Assembly: GCF_000282615.1 (NCBI RefSeq) | Contig: NZ_AKIY01000247.1 | Span: forward strand, 17,458 to 81,457 | Length of the DNA stretch: 64,000 nt | Source: Bradyrhizobium sp. YR681 | GTDB lineage: Bacteria > Pseudomonadota > Alphaproteobacteria > Rhizobiales > Xanthobacteraceae | Direction: 5' to 3' | Part shown: positions 52,781-61,810 of the stretch, one piece after another | How the letters are laid out: each line of letters begins with the position of its first letter | Numbering within the stretch: the stretch's first letter is position 1 | Notes under the pieces: model-generated | Database searches by the model: none | What the model was told of the DNA's origin: nothing | Seen by the model: the letters and a program-made list of their open reading frames with translations, nothing else | Program-made: the position numbers and the translations under genes

Positions 52781-54066
52781 GCGTCGAGATTTCCAAGCTT
52801 GCGTCCGGCCTGACCGTCGTCACCGACAAGATGCCGCATCTCGAGACCGCAGCGCTTGGCGTCTGGGCCGGCGTCGGCGGGCGCGACGAGAAGCCAAACG
52901 AGCACGGCATCTCGCACCTGCTTGAGCACATGGCGTTCAAGGGTACCACGAAGCGCTCCTCGCGCGAGATCGTCGAGGAGATCGAGGCGGTTGGCGGCGA
53001 CCTCAATGCCGGCACCTCGACCGAGACCACATCCTATTACGCGCGGGTGCTGAAGGCCGACGTGCCGCTCGCGCTCGACGTGCTCGCCGACATCCTGGCC
53101 AATCCCGCCTTCGAGCCCGACGAGCTCGAGCGCGAGAAGAACGTCATCGTGCAGGAGATCGGCGCCGCGCAGGATACGCCCGACGACGTCGTGTTCGAGC
53201 ATCTCAACGAGCTCTGCTATCCCGACCAGCCGATGGGCCGCTCGCTGCTCGGCACGGCCAAGACCTTGCGCGCCTTCAACCGCGACATGCTGCGCGATTA
53301 TCTGTCGACGCATTATCGCGGGCCCGACATGGTGGTGGCGGCGGCCGGCGCGGTCGACCACGAGCAGGTCGTCGCCGAGGCCGAGAAGCGCTTTGCGAGT
53401 TTCGAGGGCACGCCGGGCCCGAAGCCGCAATCCGCCATGTTCGGCAAGGGCGGCACCAAGGTGGTGCATCGCGAGCTCGAGCAGGCGCATCTGACGCTGG
53501 CGCTGGAAGGCGTGCCGCAGAGCGATCTGTCGCTGTTCTCGCTCCAGGTCTTCACCAACATCCTCGGCGGCGGAATGTCGTCGCGGCTGTTCCAGGAGGT
53601 CCGCGAGAAGCGCGGCCTCTGCTACTCCATCTACTCGTTCCACGCGCCCTACACCGACACCGGCTTCTTCGGCCTCTACACCGGCACCGATCCGGCCGAC
53701 GCGCCGGAGATGATGGAAGTCGTGGTCGACATCATGAATGATTCGGTCGAGACCCTGACCGAAGCCGAGATTGCGCGCGCCAAGGCGCAGATGAAGGCGG
53801 GCCTGCTGATGGCGCTGGAGAGCTGCTCGTCCCGCGCCGAGCAGCTCGCCCGGCACGTGCTGGCCTATGGCCGGCCGCAGACGGTGGAGGAGCTGGTCGC
53901 CCGGATCGACGCCGTCAGCGTCGAATCGACCCGGGATGCGGCGCGTGCGCTGCTTTCGCGGAGCCGCCCTGCGGTTGTCGCATTGGGTAGTGGCAGGGGT
54001 CTGGACACGGCGGTGTCTTTTGCGGAAGGATTGACCCGGGCACGTGCCAAGGCGCGGTTGCATTAG
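52777..54066 (+). CDS. M16-family zinc peptidase (mitochondrial processing peptidase-like)
   Basis: A 429-residue protein. The inverted zinc motif HxxEH is at residues 47-51 (HLLEH), followed by the conserved downstream Glu region (ERDVIVQEI-type: EKNVIVQEIGAAQD). The C-terminal half has the YSIYSFHAPYTDTGFFGLYTG segment of the active subunit class. Alphaproteobacterial members are the closest bacterial relatives of the beta subunit of the mitochondrial processing peptidase. It is translationally coupled to thrC, a conserved arrangement in this group. Confidence 0.95.
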   Translation: MSVEISKLASGLTVVTDKMPHLETAALGVWAGVGGRDEKPNEHGISHLLEHMAFKGTTKRSSREIVEEIEAVGGDLNAGTSTETTSYYARVLKADVPLALDVLADILANPAFEPDELEREKNVIVQEIGAAQDTPDDVVFEHLNELCYPDQPMGRSLLGTAKTLRAFNRDMLRDYLSTHYRGPDMVVAAAGAVDHEQVVAEAEKRFASFEGTPGPKPQSAMFGKGGTKVVHRELEQAHLTLALEGVPQSDLSLFSLQVFTNILGGGMSSRLFQEVREKRGLCYSIYSFHAPYTDTGFFGLYTGTDPADAPEMMEVVVDIMNDSVETLTEAEIARAKAQMKAGLLMALESCSSRAEQLARHVLAYGRPQTVEELVARIDAVSVESTRDAARALLSRSRPAVVALGSGRGLDTAVSFAEGLTRARAKARLH

Positions 54067-54105
54067 GAGCCGCGCACGGGCCGATCTGCCCCGGGAAGCA
54101 TCACC

Positions 54106-54693
54106 ATGGCCCTCTTTCGCCTGCCATCCAGTGGACCCGCCGCCCTCGCGCCGCGCGGCAACGGGCTCCTGCTGCGCGCGCCGCAGATGTCGGACTTCTT
54201 GCAATGGGCGCATCTGCGCGAGTCCAGCCGCGATTACCTGACGCCCTGGGAGCCGATCTGGCCCTCGGACGATCTGACCCGATCCGGCTTCCGCCGCCGC
54301 CTGCGGCGCTATTCCGAGGACATCGCCGCGGACCGCTCCTATCCCTTTCTGATCTTCCGCGAGCTCGACGGCGCCATGGTCGGCGGCATCACGCTCGCCA
54401 ACGTCCGCCGCGGCATCGTGCAGGCCGGCACCATCGGCTACTGGGTCGGCAAGCCCCATGCCCATCGCGGCTACATGACGGCGGCGCTGCGGGTGCTGCT
54501 GCCGACGCTGTTCGGCGAGCTCAATCTGCACCGGGTCGAGGCCGCCTGCATCCCCACCAATGCGCCGTCGATCCGGGTGCTGGAGAAGTGCGGCTTCTCC
54601 CGCGAGGGGCTGGCCCGCCGCTATCTCTGCATCAACGGGGTCTGGCAGGACCATCTGCTGTTCGGCCTGCTGCATGAGGATTTCCGCGGCTGA
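54106..54693 (+). CDS. GNAT N-acetyltransferase, RimJ/RimL type
   Basis: A 195-residue enzyme of the ribosomal-protein-alanine acetyltransferase type. Conserved features are GTIGYWVGKPHAHRGYMTAAL for acetyl-CoA binding and HRVEAACIPTNAPSIRVLEKCGFSREG. It may acetylate a protein N-terminus, but the substrate is not known. It follows the M16 gene by 39 bases and is probably the third gene of the thrC transcript. Confidence 0.9.
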   Translation: MALFRLPSSGPAALAPRGNGLLLRAPQMSDFLQWAHLRESSRDYLTPWEPIWPSDDLTRSGFRRRLRRYSEDIAADRSYPFLIFRELDGAMVGGITLANVRRGIVQAGTIGYWVGKPHAHRGYMTAALRVLLPTLFGELNLHRVEAACIPTNAPSIRVLEKCGFSREGLARRYLCINGVWQDHLLFGLLHEDFRG

Positions 54694-54821
54694 GCCGACC
54701 GCTTCGCGCGGCCCAGGCTGTCCTGCCTTATTTGCTTGCCTTGGGTTCGCCGATTTTGGCGATATAACGCGCTAGGCCGGCCGGCGATCGGCCGGGATGT
54801 GGTCATGGAGTATGGGCGTTG

Positions 54822-55475
54822 ATGGTGAAGGAGCTTCGATCATTGCGGAATGTGCTGCGGCAGGGTCCGGTGATCGTACTGGCGCTCTCGGTGTCGCTCG
54901 CGGCCGTCTCGCCGGTCTCGGCGCAGTCGCTGACCGACCGCTTCAAGGGCCTGTTCGGCGGCAAATCCGACGAACCGGCGCAGCCCAAGCCGCCGCCTGT
55001 GCCCGGGCAGCCGGCCGAAGACGACCTCGATTGTCCGCAAGTCACGGTGCGCGCGGGGGCCTCGACCTATGCGGTTGGCGCGACCGGAAAGCCAGCCGTC
55101 GGCAATGAGATCCGCTTCCAGGCCACGATCACCAAGATGGCGCGCGAATGCGCCCGCAGCGCCGAAGGCATCACGGCCCGGATCGGGATCCAGGGCCGTG
55201 TTATCGCCGGTCCCGCCGGCGCGCCGTCCACGGTCGAAGTGCCCCTCCGCGTCGCCGTGGTGCAAGGCGGCGTCGGCGAGAAGGTGATCGCCTCGAAGGC
55301 CTACCGGACCACGGTCGGGATGCAGGAGGGCGGCAGCGTGCCCTTCACCTTCGTTGCCGAGGATCTGTCCTATCCGGCGCCATCGGCCGCGGTCGCCGAT
55401 ACCTACGTCTTCTATGTCGGTTTCGACCCGCAGGCGCTCGCGCCGGAGCCGAAGGCGAAGGGGAAGAAGAAGTAG
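54822..55475 (+). CDS. Exported hypothetical protein
   Basis: A 217-residue protein with a signal peptide (VIVLALSVSLAAVSPVSAQ), a Pro-rich linker and a single globular domain of about 150 residues that contains two cysteines (DLDCPQVTVRAG and ARECARSAEG). The C-terminus is Lys-rich. I do not recognise the family; related exported proteins occur in Bradyrhizobium. The ATG at 54822 is chosen; an adjacent in-frame TTG at 54819 is also possible. Confidence 0.75.
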   Translation: MVKELRSLRNVLRQGPVIVLALSVSLAAVSPVSAQSLTDRFKGLFGGKSDEPAQPKPPPVPGQPAEDDLDCPQVTVRAGASTYAVGATGKPAVGNEIRFQATITKMARECARSAEGITARIGIQGRVIAGPAGAPSTVEVPLRVAVVQGGVGEKVIASKAYRTTVGMQEGGSVPFTFVAEDLSYPAPSAAVADTYVFYVGFDPQALAPEPKAKGKKK

Positions 55476-55482
55476 GTCGGTC

Positions 55483-55608
55483 TCGTGCTCCGGACGCGGC
55501 GCAGCGCGTAGCGGTGCGACGCAGAACCGGGGCCCAGGAGCTGCGGATACGTGGGTCCCGGCTCTGCGTCGCGTCATTTCATGCCGCGCCGCGTCCGGGA
55601 CACGCGAG
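55483..55608. repeat. Palindromic repeat, CCGGACGCGGCGCAGCG type
   Basis: Arms TGCTCCGGACGCGGCGC and GCGCCGCGTCCGGGACACG, with nested pairs GCGACGCAGAACCGGG and CCCGGCTCTGCGTCGC. It is another intergenic element of the group found across this window. Confidence 0.75.
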
Positions 55609-55623
55609 TCTTTCAGCCAAACA

Positions 55624-55654
55624 AAAAAGCCGGCGCTGATCGCGCCGGCTTTTT
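55624..55654. terminator. Bidirectional intrinsic terminator
   Basis: A perfect stem AAAAAGCCGGCGC/GCGCCGGCTTTTT with TGATC loop, between the convergent ends of the exported-protein gene and atpF. T tracts exist on both strands. Confidence 0.92.
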
Positions 55655-55674
55655 GATTGGTGAGGCGAAAACCC

Positions 55675-56160
55675 TCAGTTCAGCTTCTGGCGAACCTCGG
55701 TGATGCCCTTGGCCAGCAGATCGTCGGCGACACTGCCCTTGACCGATTGCGACAGGATCGTGGAGGCGGCCTGGACGGCGGCTTCCGCGGCTGCGGCGCG
55801 GACATCGGCCAGCGCCTGGGCTTCGGCGAGCGCGATCTTGCTCTCCGCGGTCTTGGTCCGGCGGGCGACGAAATCTTCCACCTTTGCCTTGGCTTCGGTC
55901 GCGATACGCTCGGCTTCGCTCCTGGCGTTGGCGATGATGTCGGCGGCCTCGCGTTCGGCCGAGGCGGTGCGAGCCTTGTAGTCGGCGAGCACCTTGGCGG
56001 CTTCCTGCTTGAGGCGGGTCGCGTCGTCGAGCTCAGCCTTGATGCGGTCGGCGCGATGGTCGAGCGCAACCATCGCCTTCTTGAAGACCCCGAGATAGCC
56101 GAACACGACCATCAGGATCACGAAGGCGATGGCGACCCAGGTTTCAGGATCGAAGAACAT
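55675..56160 (-). CDS. atpF: F0 ATP synthase subunit b
   Basis: A 161-residue subunit with one N-terminal membrane segment (WVAIAFVILMVVFGYLGVF) and a long charged helix rich in Ala, Glu, Lys and Arg, forming the peripheral stalk of ATP synthase with b'. It is the last gene of the F0 operon (atpI, atpB, atpE, atpG, atpF). Confidence 0.95.
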   Translation of the reverse strand: MFFDPETWVAIAFVILMVVFGYLGVFKKAMVALDHRADRIKAELDDATRLKQEAAKVLADYKARTASAEREAADIIANARSEAERIATEAKAKVEDFVARRTKTAESKIALAEAQALADVRAAAAEAAVQAASTILSQSVKGSVADDLLAKGITEVRQKLN

Positions 56161-56165
56161 ATCGA

Positions 56166-56729
56166 CTAACCCTTCAAGGACGCATCAACGGCGGCGTTGA
56201 CCGACGCGGCATCCGGAACGACGCCGGTGAGCTGCTGTACGATCTGGCCTGCCGCTTCGGCCGCGATGCCGCGGACGTTGCTCATGGCAGCCGCGCGGGT
56301 CGAGGCGATGGTCTTCTCCGCCCCGGCGAGCTTGGCCGCCAACTGCTCTTCCAGCGCCTTGCGCTCGGCGTCCGCCTGCGCATTCGCCTTGTCGCGGGAT
56401 TCGTTGCCGATCGCCTGCGCCCGCGTGCGCGCCGAAGCGAGCTCGCTTTCATAGGCCTTCAGCGCCGCGTCGGACTGGTCCTTCAGCGTCTGCGCCTCGG
56501 CGAGGTCGCCCTCGATCTTGTTCTGACGCGCCTCGATCGCGCCGCCGACCTTCGGCAGAGCGAGCTTGGACACGATCACGTAAAGCGCGACGAAGAAAAT
56601 CGCGAGCCACACCAGCTGCGAAGCATAGGTGCTGCTCTCGAACGGCGGAAAACCGCCACCGTGACCGCCTTCGGCCTCGGTGTGGGCGCCCGCCGCCGGA
56701 CTTTTCGCCCCGCCATGACTTTCAGCCAT
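56166..56729 (-). CDS. atpG: F0 ATP synthase subunit b'
   Basis: A 187-residue b-type subunit with an N-terminal extension (GAHTEAEGGHGGGFPPFESS), a membrane segment (QLVWLAIFFVALYVIVSKLAL) and a long stalk helix. By position between atpE and atpF it is the second b-type subunit (b'), present in photosynthetic and related alphaproteobacteria. Naming differs between genomes (atpG or atpF2). It ends five bases before the atpF start. Confidence 0.93.
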   Translation of the reverse strand: MAESHGGAKSPAAGAHTEAEGGHGGGFPPFESSTYASQLVWLAIFFVALYVIVSKLALPKVGGAIEARQNKIEGDLAEAQTLKDQSDAALKAYESELASARTRAQAIGNESRDKANAQADAERKALEEQLAAKLAGAEKTIASTRAAAMSNVRGIAAEAAGQIVQQLTGVVPDAASVNAAVDASLKG

Positions 56730-56789
56730 GGATTACTCCTGTTGCCGTCATGCGCGCCGCTTCGGTTGAAGCGGCGCGAAACTTCGTCC

Positions 56790-57020
56790 TCAGAGCGGAA
56801 CGAACAGCAGCAGCAGCGCGATCAGCAGCGAGAAAATGCCGAGCGCTTCGGTCACGGCGAAGCCGAAGATCAGGTTGCCGAACTGGCCCTGAGCGGCCGA
56901 CGGGTTGCGGACGGCTGCGGCGAGGTAGTTGCCGAAGATCACGCCGACGCCGACGCCCGCGCCGCCCATGCCGATGCATGCGATGCCCGCGCCGATAAGT
57001 TTTGCTGCTGCCGGATCCAT
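56790..57020 (-). CDS. atpE: F0 ATP synthase subunit c
   Basis: A 76-residue hairpin proteolipid of the c-ring. Two membrane helices (LIGAGIACIGMGGAGVGVGVIFG and LIFGFAVTEALGIFSLLIALLLLF) flank the polar loop RNPSAAQGQ, and the ion-carrying acidic residue is Glu58 in the second helix, as expected for a proton-coupled enzyme. Confidence 0.97.
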   Translation of the reverse strand: MDPAAAKLIGAGIACIGMGGAGVGVGVIFGNYLAAAVRNPSAAQGQFGNLIFGFAVTEALGIFSLLIALLLLFVPL

Positions 57021-57073
57021 TTTAGACTCCTTGGAAGAAAGATTGGGTTTTGGGTGGAAATTCCCCGGACCGC

Positions 57074-57823
57074 TCAGTGTCCCGGATGAATGGCGTCGTT
57101 GAGGTAGATGCAGGTCAGGATCGCGAACACGTAGGCCTGGAGGAACGCGACCAGAATCTCAAGAGCGTACAGCGCGACCGTGAGCGCGAGCGGCAGCACG
57201 CCGCCGACCCAGCCCAGCGCCCCGAGCGAGAAGCCGAGCATGGCAACGAAGCCCGCGAACACCTTCAGCGCGATGTGGCCGGCCAGCATGTTGGCGAACA
57301 GACGGACGCTGTGGGAGACCGGCCGCAGGAAGAACGACAGGATCTCGATGAACATCACCAGCGGCAGGATGTAGCCGGGAACACCGTGGGGCACGAAGAT
57401 CGAGAAGAACTTCAGGCCGTTCTTGGCAACGCCGTAGATCAGGACCGTGAAGAACACCAGCAGCGCGAGCGCTGCGGTGACGATCAGGTGGCTCGAGATC
57501 GTGAAGGTGTAGGGGATGATGCCGACCAGGTTCGAGACGCAGATGAACATGAACAGCGAGAAGATCAGCGGGAAGAACTTCATGCCTTCCGCGCCGGCCG
57601 TCGAACGGATGGTCGAGGCGACGAATTCGTAGGAGATCTCGGCGACCGACTGGAGGCGCCCGGGAACCAGCTGGGTGCCGCTGGCAAGCATCAGCAGCGA
57701 GATGATCGCAACCGCCACCAGCATGTAGAGCGACGAATTGGTGAAGGCGATCGTCTGATTGCCGATATGGCCCAGGGTGAAGAGAGGCTCGATGTTGAAC
57801 TGGTGGATCGGATCGATTTTCAT
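57074..57823 (-). CDS. atpB: F0 ATP synthase subunit a
   Basis: A 249-residue membrane subunit that forms the proton half-channels against the c-ring. The essential Arg lies in SHSVRLFANMLAGHIALKVFAGF, and the first helix has ATSLYMLVAVAIISLLMLASG-like sequence followed by the NLVGIIPYTFT stretch. It lies 53 bases upstream of atpE on the minus strand, in the usual order. Confidence 0.96.
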   Translation of the reverse strand: MKIDPIHQFNIEPLFTLGHIGNQTIAFTNSSLYMLVAVAIISLLMLASGTQLVPGRLQSVAEISYEFVASTIRSTAGAEGMKFFPLIFSLFMFICVSNLVGIIPYTFTISSHLIVTAALALLVFFTVLIYGVAKNGLKFFSIFVPHGVPGYILPLVMFIEILSFFLRPVSHSVRLFANMLAGHIALKVFAGFVAMLGFSLGALGWVGGVLPLALTVALYALEILVAFLQAYVFAILTCIYLNDAIHPGH

Positions 57824-57934
57824 CAGCGCGGCATCTCTTGGTCTGCCGGGCGATGCCGGCGGGTCTCGGTCTGCCGGCCGGGCCGGCCCGTACCGGCGAA
57901 GCCGGCACGATCATTCCTCTCCTGTGTGGATCGC

Positions 57935-58309
57935 TTAAGAACCACCGCGCCTGTTCTGACCCGCGCCCGCCGTCCTCACCACATTCACCACGCCGGCGAC
58001 GAAGCCAAGCAGCAGGAACACGATAAATCCGAAAGGCGACGTCGACAGCAAGCGGTCGAACCCCCAGCCAATCCCCGCTCCGACAGCGACACCGGCGACC
58101 AACTCGGAGGATAACCGGAAACCAAGCGCCATTGCCGAGGCTCTGGCCGCTCTGTCCTCACCGTCACCTGCGGGTTGCTCGGTCTTGACGTGGCGGTCAC
58201 GAAACTCGGACAACCGTTGATCAAGATTTCCGAGCCGTTCGGAAAGCGCAGCTTCCTCGGACGATCTATCGCGATCTCCATTCCCGCCGTGTCCCGTGCC
58301 CTGTGTCAT
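57935..58309 (-). CDS. atpI: ATP synthase protein I (AtpI)
   Basis: A 124-residue protein with a charged N-terminal half (AALSERLGNLDQRLSEFRDRH) and two membrane helices (LSSELVAGVAVGAGIGWGF and PFGFIVFLLLGFVAGVVNVV). It matches AtpI/UncI, which helps assemble the c-ring, and is the first gene of the F0 operon, 111 bases before atpB. Confidence 0.9.
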   Translation of the reverse strand: MTQGTGHGGNGDRDRSSEEAALSERLGNLDQRLSEFRDRHVKTEQPAGDGEDRAARASAMALGFRLSSELVAGVAVGAGIGWGFDRLLSTSPFGFIVFLLLGFVAGVVNVVRTAGAGQNRRGGS

Positions 58310-58668
58310 GCAACGAAGACCCGAAACGCCGCGGCTGAATGGAAATTACGCCCGCCACCCTCAAAAGCCGCGCGGACCATACTGATGGCCTATAATCAAG
58401 TCAAGCCAAGTCACGATTGCGTCGCTTTCTGTTATGTAACTGATTTATTTGACAATATCGACGCGCGCGGCAGCGCTGCACACAGCGTGACGCCGCACCG
58501 CAGCAGCTCCCTGCGGGATCGGCGAATGCCGCCGCCATTTTGCCCGTCTGGCGGGATCAAACGGCCCATCGGGATCGTTGATTTCAGGCGGGCGTTTTTG
58601 GCGGCGGATTGTCCCGGTCGGGTGTAAAATCCGGAGAGCGCCACCTGCGTGTCGTGGCGGAGAGTGTG
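58310..58668. other. Intergenic region upstream of the F0 operon
   Basis: 359 bases between the divergent atpI and 58669 genes. It is noticeably lower in GC around 58380-58470 and holds a possible minus-strand promoter. I see no gene in it. Confidence 0.6.
58376..58405 (-). promoter_or_regulatory. Possible promoter of the F0 operon
   Basis: On the minus strand CTTGAC (complement of 58400-58405) and TATGGT (complement of 58376-58381) are 18 bases apart, close to the alphaproteobacterial CTTGAC-N17-CTATAT pattern. It is about 65 bases before the atpI start. Confidence 0.35.
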
Positions 58669-59181
58669 ATGAGACCAGCGACATCATCCATAGCATCATG
58701 GCTTGCGGCAGCGGCGCTTGCCGCGGTGATGGCCACCAGCGGCGCCGCGCAATCGGCCCCCGACAGCGAAAACGGCCGCTACAGCATGACGCCGATCCCC
58801 GAGGGCGTGCTGCGGCTCGATACCCGCACCGGCACGGTGTCGACCTGCTCCAGGAACGGCACTGGCTGGGCTTGCTATGCCGTGCCCGATGAACGGACCG
58901 CGCTCGACGCCGAGATCGGCCGTCTCCAGGGGGAGGTCGAGAAGCTGAAGGGACAGCTCGCGGCGGGGCCGACCGTATCGGGCAAGATCGACGAGCCGAT
59001 GCCGAAATCCGACCCGCTCAAGAAGGCCGAGCCAAAGGTCGCCGAGGGCGACCGCAAGATCGAGATCCCGCTGCCGAGCGACCAGGACGTCGACCGCGTG
59101 ATGTCATTCCTCGAAAAGGCCTGGCGTCGCCTGATCGACATGGCCAACCGCGTGCAGAAGGACGTGTCGGGAAGGATCTAG
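58669..59181 (+). CDS. Exported protein with coiled coil
   Basis: A 170-residue protein with a signal peptide (WLAAAALAAVMATSGAAQSA), a small conserved domain with GRYSMTPIPEGVLRLDTRTGTVSTCSR and a Cys pair (STCSR and WACYAVP), a coiled coil (ALDAEIGRLQGEVEKLKGQL), and a C-terminal amphipathic region. I recognise no named family. I chose the ATG at 58669, which gives a clean signal peptide. Confidence 0.75.
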   Translation: MRPATSSIASWLAAAALAAVMATSGAAQSAPDSENGRYSMTPIPEGVLRLDTRTGTVSTCSRNGTGWACYAVPDERTALDAEIGRLQGEVEKLKGQLAAGPTVSGKIDEPMPKSDPLKKAEPKVAEGDRKIEIPLPSDQDVDRVMSFLEKAWRRLIDMANRVQKDVSGRI

Positions 59182-59283
59182 TGCACGAGATGGGTGGGCA
59201 CGCTTCCGCCTTCGCTCTTCGAGCTACTGCGGACAAGTCGCTTTGCCCAGCCTGCGGCGGCTTTCCGAATTGAGGGACCTGTC

Positions 59284-59760
59284 ATGACGTCAGCCAAATC
59301 TGTGACGCGCTCGGCACCATCGTCAGTGCAGGCCACCACGGTCGCATCGTCGCTGCTCACCGTGCAGACGCCGGGGCCCGGCTTCAGCGACCTCACCGCC
59401 GAGGCCGCGCGGTTCATCGCCGACGTTCATGCCCGGGACGGCGCGCTCACGCTGTTCATCCGTCATACCTCGGCGTCACTGACAATCCAGGAGAATGCCG
59501 ACCCTTCCGTGCTGGTCGATCTCACCACGGTGCTGGCGCGGCTCGCGCCGGACGATGAAGATGCAGGCTGGACCCACGACACCGAGGGTCCGGACGACAT
59601 GCCGGCGCACGTCAAGACCATGCTGACGGGGACATCGCTCCAGGTGCCGGTGCTGGGTGGCGCGCTCGCGCTCGGCACCTGGCAGGCGATCTATCTGATC
59701 GAGCATCGTACCCGGCCGCATCGGCGCGAGGTCGTGCTGCAATTCATCGGCAGCCAATGA
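59284..59760 (+). CDS. Secondary thiamine-phosphate synthase-type enzyme (YjbQ, UPF0047)
   Basis: A 158-residue protein. The family signatures are LFIRHTSASLTIQENADPSV, GWTHDTEGPDDMPAHVK and LGTWQAIYLIEHRTRPHRREV. YjbQ proteins have thiamine-phosphate synthase activity in vitro; their role in the cell is unclear. The ATG at 59284 gives the family's N-terminal extension; an earlier ATG at 59194 lies within degenerate repeat-like sequence. Confidence 0.93.
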   Translation: MTSAKSVTRSAPSSVQATTVASSLLTVQTPGPGFSDLTAEAARFIADVHARDGALTLFIRHTSASLTIQENADPSVLVDLTTVLARLAPDDEDAGWTHDTEGPDDMPAHVKTMLTGTSLQVPVLGGALALGTWQAIYLIEHRTRPHRREVVLQFIGSQ

Positions 59761-59770
59761 ACCAAAAGCA

Positions 59771-59800
59771 AACCGGCCGCGGATCGCTCCGCGGCCGGTT
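59771..59800. terminator. Hairpin terminator between convergent genes
   Basis: A perfect 13-bp stem AACCGGCCGCGGA/TCCGCGGCCGGTT with a TCGC loop, ten bases after the YjbQ stop and 23 bases after the end of the minus-strand transporter. No long T tract. Confidence 0.7.
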
Positions 59801-59822
59801 GCAGCGACGTAGCGCTTGCGCG

Positions 59823-61508
59823 TCAGGTCTTGGTGATGTCGACGTCCTTGGTCTCGGGCACGAAGATCAGGCCGACGATGAAGGTCATCGACGCGATCGC
59901 AATCGGGTACCAGAGACCTGCGTAGATGTTGCCCGTCGCGGCGACCAGCGCGACCGCAATCGGCGGCAGCAAGCCACCGAACCAGCCGTTGCCGATGTGA
60001 TAGGGCAGCGACATCGAGGTGTAACGGATCCGCGTCGGGAACAGCTCGACGAGAGCAGCCGCGATCGGGCCGTACACCATGGTCACGAGGATCGCGAGGT
60101 AGGTCAGGACGAGGATCAGCATCGGCATGTTGATCGCGGCCGGATCGGCCCCCTTGACCGGGTAGCCTGCTTCGCCGACCGCCGCCGTCACGGCGCCCGT
60201 GAATGCGGTGCGGGCGGCCGCGAAGGCCTTGGGATCGACACCATTGCCGCTCACCGAGTCGAACGACTTGCTGCCGACCACGACCTTGGCAACGCTGCCG
60301 GCTGCGGCAGGCTCCAGCTTGAAGTTCACCGACGAGGCGATCAGCGCGTTGCGGGCGACGTCGCAGGAGCTGGTGAACACCCTGCCGCCGACCGGGTCGA
60401 ACAGCACGTTGCAGTCCTTCGGATCGGCGACGACGGTCACCGGAGCACTGGCCAGCGCCTTCTCGAGCGCCGGGTTGGCGGCCGAGGTCAGCAGGCTGAA
60501 GGCGAAATGATAGGTCAACGCGCCGAGCAGACAGCCGGCCATGATGATCGGCTTGCGGCCGATCTTGTCGGACAGCCAGCCGAAGAACAGGAAGCCGACG
60601 GTCGCAATGGCCAGTGCGATGATGAGCGCGATGTCAGCGGAGTTCGCCGGCACCTTGAGCGTGTTGACGAGGAAGATACGTGCGTAGAACTGGCCGCCGT
60701 ACCAGATCACGGCCTGGCCCGCGGTGAGGCCGAGCAGGGCGATCAGCGCGTATTTTCCGTTCTGCCAGTTGCCGAACGCTTCCGACAGGGGCGCCTTGGA
60801 GCCCTTGCCTTCGTCCTTCATTTTCTGGAACAGCGGTGATTCGGACAGCTGCATGCGGATCCAGATCGAGATGCCGAGCAGCACGATCGACAGCAGATAG
60901 GGATAGCGCCAGCCGCCCGAGAGGCCGGAATCGGCGAATGCCTCGGGGCTCATGCTGTTGCGGACGATGTAGACCACGAGCAGCGACATGAACAAGCCAA
61001 TGGTCGCGGTGGTCTGAATCCAGGACGTATAGAAGCCGCGGCGGCCTTGCGGCGCATGCTCGGCCACGTAAGTGGCTGCACCGCCGTATTCGCCGCCGAG
61101 GGCAAGACCTTGCAGAAGACGCAGGCCGATGAGGATCGTCGGCGCGAGCCAGCCGATCGTCTGGTAGCCCGGCGTCAGGCCGACCAGGAAGGTCGACATG
61201 CCCATGATGGTGATGGTGACGAGGAAGGTGTATTTGCGGCCGACGAGATCGCCGACCCGGCCGAACACCAGCGCGCCGAGGGGGCGAACCAGGAAGCCCG
61301 CCGAGAAGGTCAACAGCGCGAAGATGAACTGCGTGTTGGCGTCGAATGCGGAATAGAACGCCTTGCCGATCTGGGCTGCGGTCCAGCCGTACAGATAGAA
61401 ATCGTACCATTCGAACACGGTACCCAGTGAAGATGCGAAGATGACCTTCTTCTCCTCGCCGGTCATTCCGCGCGCCCTGACGCCGTCGGCGGCCGCTGCC
61501 ATTGTCAT
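59823..61508 (-). CDS. MHS-family MFS transporter with large extracytoplasmic insert
   Basis: A 561-residue member of the metabolite:H+ symporter family, about 120 residues longer than usual. The N-terminal half is typical: SSLGTVFEWYDFYLYG, RPLGALVFGRVGDLVGRK (the motif A) and LRLLQGLALGGEYGGAATYVAEH. After FFGWLSDKIGRKPIIMAG there is an insert at roughly residues 340-460 (SAANPALEKALASAPVTVVADPKDCNVLFDP, with CNVL and SCDVA cysteines), then the last helices resume at INMPMLILVLTYLAIL. Substrates of the family include alpha-ketoglutarate, proline, betaine and citrate. Here the substrate is unknown. The insert is predicted to face outside. Confidence 0.92.
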   Translation of the reverse strand: MTMAAAADGVRARGMTGEEKKVIFASSLGTVFEWYDFYLYGWTAAQIGKAFYSAFDANTQFIFALLTFSAGFLVRPLGALVFGRVGDLVGRKYTFLVTITIMGMSTFLVGLTPGYQTIGWLAPTILIGLRLLQGLALGGEYGGAATYVAEHAPQGRRGFYTSWIQTTATIGLFMSLLVVYIVRNSMSPEAFADSGLSGGWRYPYLLSIVLLGISIWIRMQLSESPLFQKMKDEGKGSKAPLSEAFGNWQNGKYALIALLGLTAGQAVIWYGGQFYARIFLVNTLKVPANSADIALIIALAIATVGFLFFGWLSDKIGRKPIIMAGCLLGALTYHFAFSLLTSAANPALEKALASAPVTVVADPKDCNVLFDPVGGRVFTSSCDVARNALIASSVNFKLEPAAAGSVAKVVVGSKSFDSVSGNGVDPKAFAAARTAFTGAVTAAVGEAGYPVKGADPAAINMPMLILVLTYLAILVTMVYGPIAAALVELFPTRIRYTSMSLPYHIGNGWFGGLLPPIAVALVAATGNIYAGLWYPIAIASMTFIVGLIFVPETKDVDITKT

Positions 61509-61810
61509 AGTTCAAACTCCCCGAATATCGTTTCCTCGCGTCCCGGACGTCCGGAGAGTCCGGATCAATCTGGGTCTTGCCCGCAAGGTAACATCGGCGT
61601 GAAACCGGCCCCAATACGACTTTCGGCTTTGCGCACTGACGCGCAGCTGACGGGTGCGGTATCGGGCGACGGTGCACAGCCGTGAAGGTTGCGGATTAAC
61701 CCCTTTCCCGCAAAGGGATAATGTGCACTTGCATGCCACGGCCGCTCGGGGAAGAATTGACCCGCCGCGGCACCGACTCGCGGCAGGTCGCCAACGACAG
61801 CAAGAGAACG
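61509..61810. other. Intergenic region between transporter and response regulator
   Basis: 302 bases with no supported gene; holds an inverted repeat at 61701-61717. Confidence 0.55.
61701..61717. promoter_or_regulatory. Inverted repeat CCCTTT-N5-AAAGGG
   Basis: A 6-bp perfect inverted repeat with a 5-base centre (CCCGC), 94 bases before the ATG of the regulator. It could be an operator, for example of the NarL-type regulator itself, but this is a guess. Confidence 0.35.

Noticed and set aside
59186..59283. GGTGGGCACGCTTCCGC stretch before the YjbQ gene as a gene or functional repeat
   Set aside because: It looks like a decayed copy of the GTAGGGTGGGC repeat family, but the opposite arm is missing and there is no coding signal that fits YjbQ.
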